From: Calycina herbarum
Lineage: Eukaryota; Ascomycota; Leotiomycetes; Helotiales; Pezizellaceae
Reading direction: 5' to 3'
Length of the DNA stretch: 64,000 nt
Assembly: GCA_001414485.1 (NCBI GenBank)
Contig: LLEY01000041.1
Span: forward strand, 186,001 to 250,000
Below, in pieces: positions 11,463 through 22,201 of this stretch (positions within the stretch are counted from its first letter, which is position 1; the number at the start of each line of letters is the position of its first letter). The notes under the pieces were generated by a model that was not told the DNA's origin, did no database searches, and saw only the letters and a program-made list of their open reading frames with translations. A program made the translations under genes and the position numbers.

Positions 11463-12350
11463 TTTTGTTGCATATCGCACCGTTGGTCAATGGTCTACCG
11501 TTGGATGGCTGACTGTGAAGGTTCGTAGTACTCTACCGTACTAGGTAGTTACCTGACGAGCTAGTGTTTTGTTGCATATCGCACTCTTTTGGTTATTTGG
11601 CTACGGCTGGCTGGCTGTCACTAGCTGGTTAGGTGTTTATGAGATCTAGTTTTGTTGCATATCGCACTTTCGTTGGATAAATGGCTACGGTTGGGAGAAT
11701 GGCTGAAGGCAGCTGGCTGTCAGTTTACTATGGGATATCTTTTTTGTTGTATATCGCAGTCCGTTTGGTTCTTTGGCTACGGTTGTATAATTGACTGTGG
11801 GGTTTTGTTATACTATACGATGTACCGGTACGTTCGTTGCAAATCGCTTTTTGAATGGTAATTTAGCTACAGTTAGATGGCTATTTCGTTGCTTACTGTA
11901 CCAGACAGCTAACCAGGAATTTTTCCGTTGCTTGTCATATCCCATTTGCTTATTGTCTACGGTTGGCTTACTAGCCGGTGGGCTCGCTGTGAGGTTTTCA
12001 TACTATTCTACTGCATGAAGTCAACCCTGACTAGCTGCCTAGGTATGGTTTTGTTGCACTTCGGAATCTGTTGGCAATTTGGCCACGGCTGGAAAGCTGA
12101 CTGGTATGCGTGCAAAGATGTTTTGCGGTTCGCGAGGTATCATTTCACTGTGCCATGACTGACTAGAAAGATAGACTTTGTTGCATATCGGTTTTCGTTT
12201 GGTTATTCGTCTACGGTTGGCATGGCGTATTGGCTGGTAGTGAGGTGTTACTTTACTGTACCAGGTATGTGACTAGTTATGGTTTTGTCGCATATCTCAC
12301 TACATTTTGTTATATGTCTACAGGTGGCTGGCGGTATTATACCGTACAAG
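11463..12350. repeat. Degenerate minisatellite array, about nine units of 83-127 bp
   Basis: Units begin with TTTTGTTGCATATCGCAC or a close variant at 11463, 11567, 11650, 11742, 11832, 11923, 12049, 12176 and 12283. Each start is followed 20-40 bp later by a version of TTTGGCTACGGTTGG, then TGGCTG...TGAGGTTTTAC and CTGTACCAGGTA. Copies differ by substitutions and indels in all contexts, not just by C to T changes. Short open frames here are by-products of the repeat. No known satellite name is assigned. Confidence 0.85.
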
Positions 12351-12823
12351 ATAAGAGAATTGGACATTGTCTTCCATGAACTACTTTATCAAGGATCTAG
12401 AAGTTGAGTTTCTTATACTTCTAAGCTTTTCAAATAATCCTTTTAGCTATCCCAGATAGAAGAATATCAAAGCATGATAAATAAGCCTTTTACCAGACCA
12501 GTTATACTTTTGTTAATTAGGAAAAATCGATCATCCAACCTATACAATCATTTTTACTTGGACTTGGTAAGCTTAAATTAAAGAGGAAGAAAAACAGAGC
12601 CATATATGTTCTGAAAGTGCTTGCGTAGTTTGGTGAAAGTACGTGCATAATTAACTAGTCACTAACTAGAATGGGTAGCTAATTATATCATCACAATTTT
12701 TGAGTCATAAAACATGCTAAGCGAGCTATACCAAGCTTCTCTTACTCCTTCTCTTACTCCTTCCCTACTCCTTCCGTACTTCTTCTCCCACAATATAATT
12801 GACAAAACATAACGCCCACCATA

Positions 12824-15082
12824 ATGGCCCCAATTATCCACTCACCCGAGTTCGCTACCAATTGTAGAGGAAAAGTCCTCGCAACCCATCTCCTCAATTC
12901 AATCCTCACACATCCCGACTCCACCAAAAATCTCACCAAAATACGAGAAGGGAACCAAGAATTCGAACTTGCACTATCTGCTTTAAAAATACAAATCATC
13001 GAAGAATGTAAAAAGCGATATGGCGGTCCTCCTCCTCAGAATCAAGAAGTAAAGGATAAAGCCACGAGATACAGTACTAGACGGGAAGTAAGGGCCCACC
13101 TTCCCGTCCTCACGAAAATCATAAAAAATCTAAAACACTATTTTATATATTATTAGTTAATCATAAGCTAGAAATCCTTAGTATTTTATATAAAGTAAGA
13201 GTATATATATATAAACAATTTTATTAACTTTTTATATAGGGTTTCTATGCTCCTTGGCCCTAATATTTAGTATACTAGCTATCTGCCGTAATATAAGCTG
13301 TAATTCTATCTGGCATACTAGCTACAAGATCCTTAAAGAGGGAGTTAGGGAGAGTGTTCCACGCTACTTTCAAAGCTTCCTCTAAAGTAGTTCTATCAGC
13401 CTTACTTTTACCCCTAGAATTCTATAGTATAGGGTACATCTGGTAAACTATCTCCTTAAGGGCCTTCTAAGTATGCTTAATAGGGTTAAGATTAGGGGAA
13501 TAAGGTGGCCAATCTGTAGTCCTAATACTATTTAACTCAAACCACTCTCTAACTGCGTGAGCTATATATATAGCTGTATTATCCTGTATAAAGATTAGGT
13601 TGTTAGAGTAGTACTTAGTAAGGTTCGCGTCTAGGACTTCGAGGTAGGAGTTAGCGGTATACCTATGCTTCTTTAACTTAAAGTCTCAGTCTATGATATA
13701 TAAGGGAGAACGTTACGCATCCCCTCAAAAACAAGCCCATACCATAGTACACAGCTGCTTTCCTTTCTTGTAGGTTATGACGTGGGATGGCTTCCATTTA
13801 TTAGCTGGTGTACCCCAAACCTAGACCTGTTTTTGCCCCTTACCCCACTCCGCCGAACACTCGTCACTCTATATATATAAGTTTTCCACCGTATAATGTC
13901 CTAATGAGCTCTACACCAGCACCAGAAAAGCCTTTTCACTACTACTTCCTCTATAAGTTCCAGCCACTTCTTCGTATGCTAATGTGTTATGCCTTCTGCG
14001 CAGCAAAGGTCCTTAATGTAGGTGTTGCTCATTACGAGACCAGTCTTGGCGCGTTGCTTGTCAAAGGATAACTTAGGGTGTATTCGTATACAGCGTAGTA
14101 TTAATCTTTTATCTCAGTCTGTATAAGTAGATAGACAACTGCTCTGGGTAGAGAGGCACCCTATCTATTATAGTTGTTGAGTCTAATAGCCCCTCTCACA
14201 GCTTTACAAGAGAGCCTAATGTCAGCAGCGATTTGGTGTTAAGATACGCCCACATTACACATACCAATACATTTCCCTCAGTCATAAGGTAAAGTTTCCA
14301 ATCTACAGGGCCTATTACCGCTGACAGAGCGTAGAGGAGTACGTTATAGTAGCATAGTATAGTGTTGTTATAAGAGTCTCAAAAACGCGTCGCGACTTTT
14401 TGATGGGGTAGGCCCTTACTTAAAGTGGGTAACTGTACATGACCGAAAACCCGGGTCCTAATAATCTAGGTGGAAACACGAATTCTCATCCCCTTTTCTA
14501 CCGGATGATGGAAGGGCAAATATTCGAGGGTGAAGAATTGGAGTGGCTAGGGGAAGTATTGGATTACAGAAGACATCAAATGGAATTAGCAGAGTATTAT
14601 TGTGCGGCTTTGGGGTTGGAACATCGACCACCGGCAGAGAAATTTGAACAATGGGAATGGAAGCATTCCCTGTATATAGCGAAACATGAGGGAACTGCTG
14701 AAGAATCGGAGGTCGCGATCGCACTCTTGAAAAGAGATGATACTATCAGAAGTTGGGTGATACAACTGTTTCTTTTCGATTCTCCGCTTCCGGGACAGGG
14801 GTTTGATTATTCGAAGACGTGGAGTTATGTGGCTGCCATGTTGGCGGAGAGTTCGATGGAAACTGAGGGAATATATGAAAAGTTGAAGGAGCTTGAACAA
14901 AGTTTGTATTTGCTGAATTGTTTATTTCGGTGGTTGCTAATTTTTTTGTAGGGAAGTTGGAGGTGTTGCGAGGAGCCCTATTGGGGTGGAGATTCTTGAA
15001 GACTGAGATTAGAAGGATGATTGAAGGGGTGTATACGAACTCGGAGAAGCTGCGGTATAAGTTAGAGGATTTGACAGCGTAG
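12824..15082 (+). pseudogene. Hypothetical protein gene interrupted by a Tc1/mariner element
   Basis: The gene starts at ATG 12824 and reads 82 codons to the TA at 13070-13071, where the transposon begins. After the element, the frame resumes at 14438: TA plus C restores a Tyr codon, followed directly by ATG (14439) in the same frame. The frame then runs to 14901. A 50-bp intron (14902-14951, GTTTGT to TTGTAG with branch site GCTAAT) leads to the last exon, 14952-15082. Without the element the gene would code for about 280 residues. The C-terminal half is helical and charged (EGIYEKLKELEQ, then VLRGALLGWRFLKTEIRRMI), suggesting a coiled coil. I do not recognise the family. Both halves are free of stops, so the disruption is recent or the 3' part is still expressed from the ATG at 14439. 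Confidence 0.75.
13072..14435 (-). mobile_element. Tc1/mariner DNA transposon, RIP-mutated, complete ends
   Basis: Ends are CAGT at 13072 and ACTG at 14435, each flanked by TA (13070-13071 and 14436-14437), the Tc1/mariner target duplication. The terminal repeats match as CAGT, ten divergent bases, then AAGTAAGGGCCYACC. On the minus strand the DDE transposase can still be followed: LIFIQDNTAIYIAHAVREW, then RTTDWPPYSPNLNPIK, then ALKVAWNTLPNSLFKDLV. Stops interrupt it, several at positions where Trp is expected (for example after NPIKHT and before YTKY), which is the RIP pattern TGG to TAG. The element is 1364 bp, normal for the superfamily, and cannot make an active transposase. Confidence 0.9.
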
Positions 15083-15439
15083 GAATGAGGGCTTGGATGC
15101 GAAGTAGAGTCAAACCTGGCCTACTATCGATTCCAGAAATGGGAAAGGCAATCCCTCATCCATGCTCACTCAATGCCTCTCCTGAGAATTAGTTTCATGG
15201 AAAATTGTTTTCTATTAACAAACAGAAAAGTATCTCTAGAAAATGTAGCTCTAGCCAGTTCTGTTTTGCCTACTATCTCTCTCTCATCAAAGTGTATCAT
15301 GCCAAGTGTGTATCATAAGCCCATAAGCCCAGCCAGCAACCATGAACTCCCAAAAATGCCTAGCAAATATCAGCACATTAGCACACCAGCTATTTTACAC
15401 CCATCCCCTTTTTGCGCCAAACCCCTCCCAGCCAATAAT
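15083..15439. other. Intergenic between convergent genes
   Basis: 3' flanks of the 12824-15082 gene (+) and the SNF2 gene (-). No feature recognised. Confidence 0.5.
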
Positions 15440-18400
15440 TCACATCTCCAACCCAAGCTGCCTCATCTCCGCCGCCTCGGCTCTAAGATCTCTCCCAACC
15501 TCACCATCAAGTCTCAAATCCGACCCCTCCAAACCCCTCTGGCCCACAGGTCTCTGGCCTCCAAAAAGACACTGCCACAAATCATCGTCATCAACTCGTT
15601 CTCCCCCTTTACCCCCCTTAGCAAGGAGTTTAGTAAGAGAAGCCTGTTGCATCTCCATCGAGTTCGCTTCCTCAAGATCAATACCAAGAACCTCCTCCTC
15701 TCCATAAATAATCTCCCTAGCTTTTCCCTTCCCCTTACTCCGACGAGGAGAGGTAGGAAGTTGAGTCAAATGCTCCATCCGTCTCTTGACGGAAAGTTGA
15801 TGGATTGATTCCTCCACCGTACCGTCAACGAGGTAGAGCCAGACGTTTGTTTCTTGATGTTGTCCGATACGATCTACTCTTGCAATGGCTTGGAGTTCAA
15901 GGGCGGTGTTGAGAAGTGGCTCGCATAGGAAAACATGGCTGGCATTTACGAGATTCAAGCCAGAGGAATGGGCGCGTGCGTGGAGGAGGAAACATTCGAC
16001 ACTTTCATCTTCTTTGAATTTCTCGATGCCGTTGGCTTTATCGATTGAAGAGTATCCGATGCGGAAACGTTGAAATGCTCCAGCGAGGACGTCGAGGAAG
16101 TCTACAGATGATGCCCGAGTCAGTATTGCCATTTCCAGATGTCTGAGGAGGAAACTGTGTCTCAATCTTCCTACAATAAACCCAATAAAAAATTAAAAAA
16201 TAAACACACCTTTGAACTGAGAATATATGATACTTTTGGCACCAGGGTCTGTTTCACGCAACCAGATGAGATGGCGCGCAAGCGTATCGACTTTCGTTGT
16301 AAAGGATGGGCCGTCGAGGTCAATGTTTTGAATCTCCGCAAGTTTTTTCTCATTGATCTTTTCATAAATAAATGATTTTCTCGAATTTGACGAAGGGGCG
16401 TTTCTTTGTTGAAAGGAACTTTGCACGTCTTCTGCTTGAATTGTCAATTGCTGTGGCTTGTAAGTGATTTCGTGGAGATCATTTCGTGTTAATTTCCTCT
16501 TGCAAACAGGACAGTTACGATGGGCTGGTAGAGATGTCAGTGTTATGTCTCTCAAAACTCGTGATGATATTAAACTTACCATTCCACCACAATCGAATAC
16601 ACTCTTTGCAGTATTGATGACCGCAAATTGTGAGAGCTCCAATTTCAAATGATTCTCGGCAAATCACACATATACGTTCTTCTTGTGGATTTGCAGCTTC
16701 CGTTCTCAAGTGCTCCAAATACCGCCGCTTTGTTTTGGCTTGAGCAACCTTGTTAGCCAGTTTTGCTTCATCTTGTAGCAATCTGGTAAGGACTCCTTCG
16801 ATGTTGTTTGGCCGCCCTTCATATGGAGCAACAGTATCCGAGACGTGTTGTAGTTGTTTATAATACTCGAGACGGGTGTTCATGACACGGGAAAAGAACT
16901 CAACTTCTTTTTCGAGGGCGGTGATTGTCTTGGTTTGCTCAGTCAAAAGCTTTTGCGTGTTGCGTAATTGCTTTTCAACAATGGCTAGTTCGTTTTGTGC
17001 CCGTAAGTTTCCATTTTCTGCATCTGGACGCAACGAAGTGACTAAACCTCGTAACTCTGCGACGCATCGTCGTACGAAAAGGTCCTTCGGTGTTTTGAGT
17101 TGTTTTCGAATTTCTAGTAACTCGAGGAGCCTTTCCGGAAAGGGACCCCCTCCGTTCTTTGCCAGGGTCTCCGCTTGTTTCAATTCGTGAGAAACTAACA
17201 TGTTTTGTTGGCCGGTGAGAGCATCGTGCCGATCTGAAATTACAGCCCTTATGGCAGTGCAATAGACGATCACTTCATCCTGGGCTTTGGTTGACTCTTC
17301 GTATTCGTTACCGCTAATCTCAAGGCCATCGTCTTCATCAACAAGTGGACAGAGAAGGAATTGTATGGCCATCTCTCTCCAATCATCAAGCTGATTAGCC
17401 TGAACATCAAGCAGTTCTCCGAGGGAACCGAGTTGTTCTATGATCCGACGGCTTTCTAGTCCTCCCTTTGAAGGGTCTGTTGGGAATTCAGGTATCTGTA
17501 CAAAGAGGTTGGAAGTGGCCTTTTTGGCTATGTTTTTCATGAGCTTGTCCGCCTTTCCATAAATCTATTGTTCAAGGAAAGTTAGTCGTGGATACTCGTT
17601 TGGTGATTCACTGGAGAGGTAAATAAAAAAAAACTTGCCTCGTGCAGTATTTCTCTTCTTAAATTCCTTGCCGATTCATACTCTTTTGTTTCTATCTTTT
17701 CGAGCTCATCGAATTCTGGCGAGTTGGGCTTCGTCATCTCATCATTGGACTTGATCTGAAAGTGTGCGTTTGCACAGAAAAATACCGCCATGTGTTGTAG
17801 TTCCAGAGCTGTGCGCAGACGACTTCTGAATTTGCCTAGATGGGAGGAAACATCCGCGCTAAAACAGAACAAAAACAATCAGCAACAACTCAAATGTAAG
17901 ACGCCTGGTTGATCATTGCTACTCGGCATCCTTCTATCTTATTATACGAAACACTCTCGGACAACCATAGGCTCGTTCTCACAGCTGGGTGGAATAATTA
18001 AAATCATTCTCCCAGACGAGCTGGAATAATGACTCGTTATTGTCCTAGCCAGCTAGGATAATTGGAACCATTCTCCGAGAAGAATTGGAGAATGAAGCTT
18101 GGTTATCCTATCTGTTTCGAACAATTGAGAGTATTCTCCTAGAAGAACGCGAAGGTGAGAAGAATTCGATGGAATTCCTAGTTCCCCTTAAACTTCTCTC
18201 CATATGATTATCCGAGACTATTTCGTACAATTCTTGGTCAAATGTCTTAGGGGGGTTTAAGACTCACTCTTCGTTTTCGCTGCCAGAGTCCTCCAAGGAA
18301 CTTTGGCTTTCAGATTTCCGATCCCCTGCACCACTGCGGGCTATTTCTTCACGCAACTGTTCTCGACACTCCTCGACGAGGACCAAAGCTTCTGCAGCTG

Positions 18401-20779
18401 TTTCGTTCCATATCTCCAAAGCTTCCTTGACCCGGGGGGAGTTTTCGAAGAGTTGGCCACGTTTCAGTTTCATCAAAAGTAGACTTCGCTGCTCTGTTCT
18501 GACGACGAGATCTGCCTGCTCAATCATAACTTCCAAAACTTCATCCACGGTACGAAGAGGACCATCCTTGTGACCCAACGCTCTTCTATTCCGACCACCA
18601 ACTTGAGGGTGTAATGCGGTTTGCCGGAGTCTAACAAGCCATTTCCGCATGGTGTCACTAACAGCTTTCTGATCCCATTCCTCGGTAAGGGGTGCACCTT
18701 GTGTGTCCATGCCGGTCTCTTCACACATCTCATTGAACAATTCCTGATAATGCTGCTCCTCAATTAGAGTAAAGGGCATTGTAATAACGTAGCGACGTTG
18801 GGCTGGGAGTTTGAGTTCATCTCGAACAGCCAACTTGCTGTGACGCAAGGCCAAGTTACCGAATAGCTTGCGAAACTCTTCCTTGTGCCCTGTGATGAGA
18901 GAAGACCACACATGTTTGGTGGAAGCAAAGGGCTCGTAACGTAAAAACACCAACAAACCCAAGAGATCGTGCACATCTTTCCGGACCGGGGTCCCACTCA
19001 GACACCAGCTATTAATCCGAGGAACCATTCGTGCGACAATCGCAGCTTTGCTCACGCCACTTTCAATCATCTGGGCTTCATCCATCACAACCCTGAAAAA
19101 CTGCAACTCCATGAGGGGAGATTTCGGGCGAGGGTATTTCGACTTGCCTCTCAGTGACTTTTCCGGGTTCAGCTGAGTAAAGTGAATCTCGGCAGCTAAG
19201 ACCGAATATGTAGAGACAACAACATCCGATGAAGCTAACAGCTGTGTGGGCCCACCTGCCATTTTCTTCGCATGCGATTTGATTCCTTGATAATGTGTGA
19301 CCTTTAGCTGTGGTGCGTGCCTCTCGATCTCAGATATCCATTGAAGAGCGATTGCTTGAGGTGCAGTTATAAGGGTTGCAGAAGTCTGGCGAACGTTGGC
19401 TCCTGAGTAGGGGTCAAAGACTGTGTGAGAATGTGTTTTGGGTCGCTTATTCAACGTGATCAAAGAAATCATTTCCAAGGTCTTTCCTAAGCCCATCTCC
19501 TCCGCCAAAATCCCGCCCTTCAAGGTTCGCTCCACTTGCTCAAAAGGAGTTACGTCCAGAGTGACGATACCAAATAAGTGACTTACAAAACATAGTTTCC
19601 CTTTCAAGTCTGTTGCTGCCGAGAACGAGAAAGGTAGGCCTGAGCTGTCACTGGACTTGGAAGAAATGATTTTCTTGTCGCCGGCTGACCACTCCACGCC
19701 TTCTCTTTTTAACATCCAATCTAGAAGACGATTAATTAGCATATGTTTAATTAAGAAATGTATCGGGATACGACACAGGATAAATGCTGGAGTTCAGGAA
19801 TGATTCAGGAGTGATTCAGGAGAAAGAAAGTGCGAGAACGGTTTCCCCATTACCTACGGACTGATCTTTTCTGGAAGGGGTACAAAGTTGATTCCAACTC
19901 CGGTACAACCAAGGACTCTGCAACTGGATCATGTTTATCTGGTACATGAACACTCTGGTAAAAGTCTTGTGGACTCCAATCTGTATTGGAATCATTGGGA
20001 TTGTTTGGTGTGGGAAAGTACTTTTGCAGGACTTCTTTAAGGGCTTGTGTTTTCGTCTTAGCGGGCATGATGGAAAGAGGAGAGGTTGTAATATTCCAAT
20101 GAATGGTGAAGGTTATTCGAAGCGTATCCACTTGGTCTTTCAGAAGAAGTCGAAAATCAATTCTCGTCCAGAGCCTTCCTTCATCTTTTTTCCATTTCTT
20201 GGAATCAAAATCAACACGAAGGGCAACCCGCGCATCCTCAATGGCTTCATTCTCAATTACTTCATCGTATTCAGGTATTCTCGCGTGGAAAATTGTTTGC
20301 CGTAACTCATCCTGAACCTCGATGTATTCTGGAACCCGCCCACCAAAAATCTTTATGTATTGACGAATATCGTTTCGCTCGAGTGTATTTCGAAGGTCGT
20401 GGTTCGAGAGCTTGGAGCCTGAGAATTGAATGTCCCACAGAGATTGCTTCACTTCGATAGATTGAAGTTCGAACTTTCTTTCCTCACTTTGAATCGTAGT
20501 TTTTTGACGGAAATTCTTCTTTGGTTTCTTCCGCGGAGGCTCTGAAGCTGGAGACACCCCCGATATAAAATCAATCAGCGCATCGGGTAACTCGCGCAGG
20601 AGGGAAATGCCAGTTGGAGGAGAGGGTGGAAGACTTTCTGTCGCATTGGAAAGCCTGTCTGTGCCATTTGGTGGGAAGCTAAAACTTGAAGATGACGATG
20701 AAACATTTCCATCCAGACTTCCATCTCTCTCGATCGAGTTGGAAACGGCCAAACTGGCGATGGATCGTTTTGGGGGCAT
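15440..20779 (-). CDS. SNF2-family ATPase with RING finger, SHPRH/IRC20-like E3 ubiquitin ligase
   Basis: Nuclear DNA-dependent ATPase and ubiquitin ligase of the class linked to replication-damage tolerance and recombination. Six exons total 4557 nt (1518 residues): 19858-20779, 18268-19720, 17639-17858, 16580-17564, 16210-16524 and 15440-16101. Walker A GLGKT is at about 384-388, DEAQ at about 521-524 (this family has DEAQ, not DEAH), and SGTP at about 549-552. A long coiled-coil insert follows. The RING (C-x2-C, CGHQYC, CKEC, then CPVC) is at about 1164-1200. The second helicase lobe ends with ARAHSSGLNLV and the motif VI segment QAIARVDRIGQ. The insertion of a RING between the two lobes is diagnostic. 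Odd introns: 409 bp (17859-18267), 137 bp (19721-19857) and a GC-AG intron (17565-17638). The donor of intron 1 is the least certain; GTAGGT at 19857 keeps frame. Confidence 0.93.
17859..18267 (-). other. Unusually long intron with internal hairpins
   Basis: Bounded by donor GTGAGT and acceptor TTTTAG; removing it keeps the SNF2 frame. At 409 bp it is six to eight times longer than most introns here. It holds several short inverted repeats in a row: AATAA/TTATT (18025-18041), TCCTAG/CTAGGA (18043-18058) and CATTCTCC/GGAGAATG (18069-18094). Phrases such as GGAATAAT and ATTCTCC recur. It may contain a short inserted element. Confidence 0.6.
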
Positions 20780-22201
20780 TCTGGCTTGGGGAAGTTATCA
20801 AGGAAAGGAAATGGTGGCCGTCAATGTTGAGTGTTCGGCATGGGAGGTGCGCACTAGTCGCAAGGATGTAAAAAGGCAAAATGATGGCGGTCAAAGAAAA
20901 GGCCATTCATCTGGATGGTGAAGGCATGAACGTAGGTATGGAAGAGGAGAGCAGAGAGTCGGAGTAGGTACTCGAGAGGAGGAAGGAAAGTGACGGAGTT
21001 AAACCGATAAGCCTTATCGCCCCACTAGCGCCAAATCCCATGATTCTCTTCAGCCAATGAAGGTGCTCTCCCCCTGAGAATGATTTTTGTGAGTCAATCA
21101 ACCCTGCTAAATTCTTTAGGCATCAGAGAAGGCCATTCAACTTTTGAAGAACACCATAGTAAGTTGGAATTTGCATTGCTTTTTCCCAGAGTTTGCTTCG
21201 GTAACCATATCATAAGGTCTTTAACATAACAACAACTTAGTTGTTCTAGCCTCCCAAGTGCATTGCTTTCCATAATAGAGGGGGACTGGTGATGCAGTAA
21301 ATACTTCAGGTTCGTACCTACCTGTCCCTCATTGTTCTAACTTTCTAAGGTAACTGAGTGTAATTAACCTAAGAGCTTGGCACAATTTCTGAATATTCAC
21401 CCAGGCATTTTAGAATAATCTGGTTCACTTGTTTCGAGGCAAATACTAAGTTGTACAGCGATTTCCTGCCACTTTCATTGTCTTCCCTGAGGCAGCACAT
21501 AATGGACGAAAACAGTTTAATAGATTGGCATCATGAGTAGTGTCATAGTAGAGCAAAAGATAATTGGAAAAAATACAAAGATAATATATAAAAGATCAAA
21601 ATTAACCTTTCTGGTAGGTGTGTAGGCTTTTCATCTTGTTTGTTTGTACTTCTTATCTGCTGTAACAGTGGCCTATTCTGTCGCTCATACCGCACTCAAT
21701 GTATGTTGGACTTTGATATAAATATAGACTACTCTAGAAGGATTCAATTAACAATAATAAGTTTTAATTAGTTTACATGACTTCCTAGGATTTTGTTAAA
21801 AGAGTTGCGAGTGGCGCTCAATTGGTCACTTTGACATACCCATACTCAACTAGATGCGCTGCAATAAATATAGATCATGGATATCTTTGGGGGAGTTCTT
21901 GATGTAACCTTGATGTCGTGGGGCGCCAAGAGCGGCAGGCCGGAAAATAGCCGGATTGGATTGGTCGCTGGGCTCCAATGTAAACAAAAACACTGGCGCT
22001 TCAACAAAAGCTACATCCTCACCTTGCGATAATACCACAACCCTTGAAACCAAACTCTCCTATGCTCTCAACCTCAATTTACCCGTTGCTTGAGGTTTTC
22101 TTGAACCATTTGTGAGTTGAACTCACCATTTGAGGCGCAATCCGCCGCACCCGCCATTCTACACATCAACATACCACTTTACATTCCTCAACCTTTACGC
22201 C
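20780..22201. promoter_or_regulatory. Shared divergent promoter region of the SNF2 and coiled-coil genes
   Basis: 1.4 kb with no supported gene. At 21005-21019 the sequence CGATAAGCCTTATCG is a perfect 15-nt palindrome of two inverted GATA sites, about 230 bp upstream of the SNF2 start. The middle (21.2-21.9 kb) is AT-rich. Short frames at 20.6-21.1 kb overlap the SNF2 exon or its leader and are not convincing. Confidence 0.5.

Noticed and set aside
11652..12158. Overlapping open frames with 60-76 codons in the minisatellite
   Set aside because: They follow the repeat units and show no protein character; they are by-products of a non-coding array.
11463..12350. CRISPR-like array
   Set aside because: Unit length and spacing vary, repeats are degenerate, and the organism is a eukaryote.
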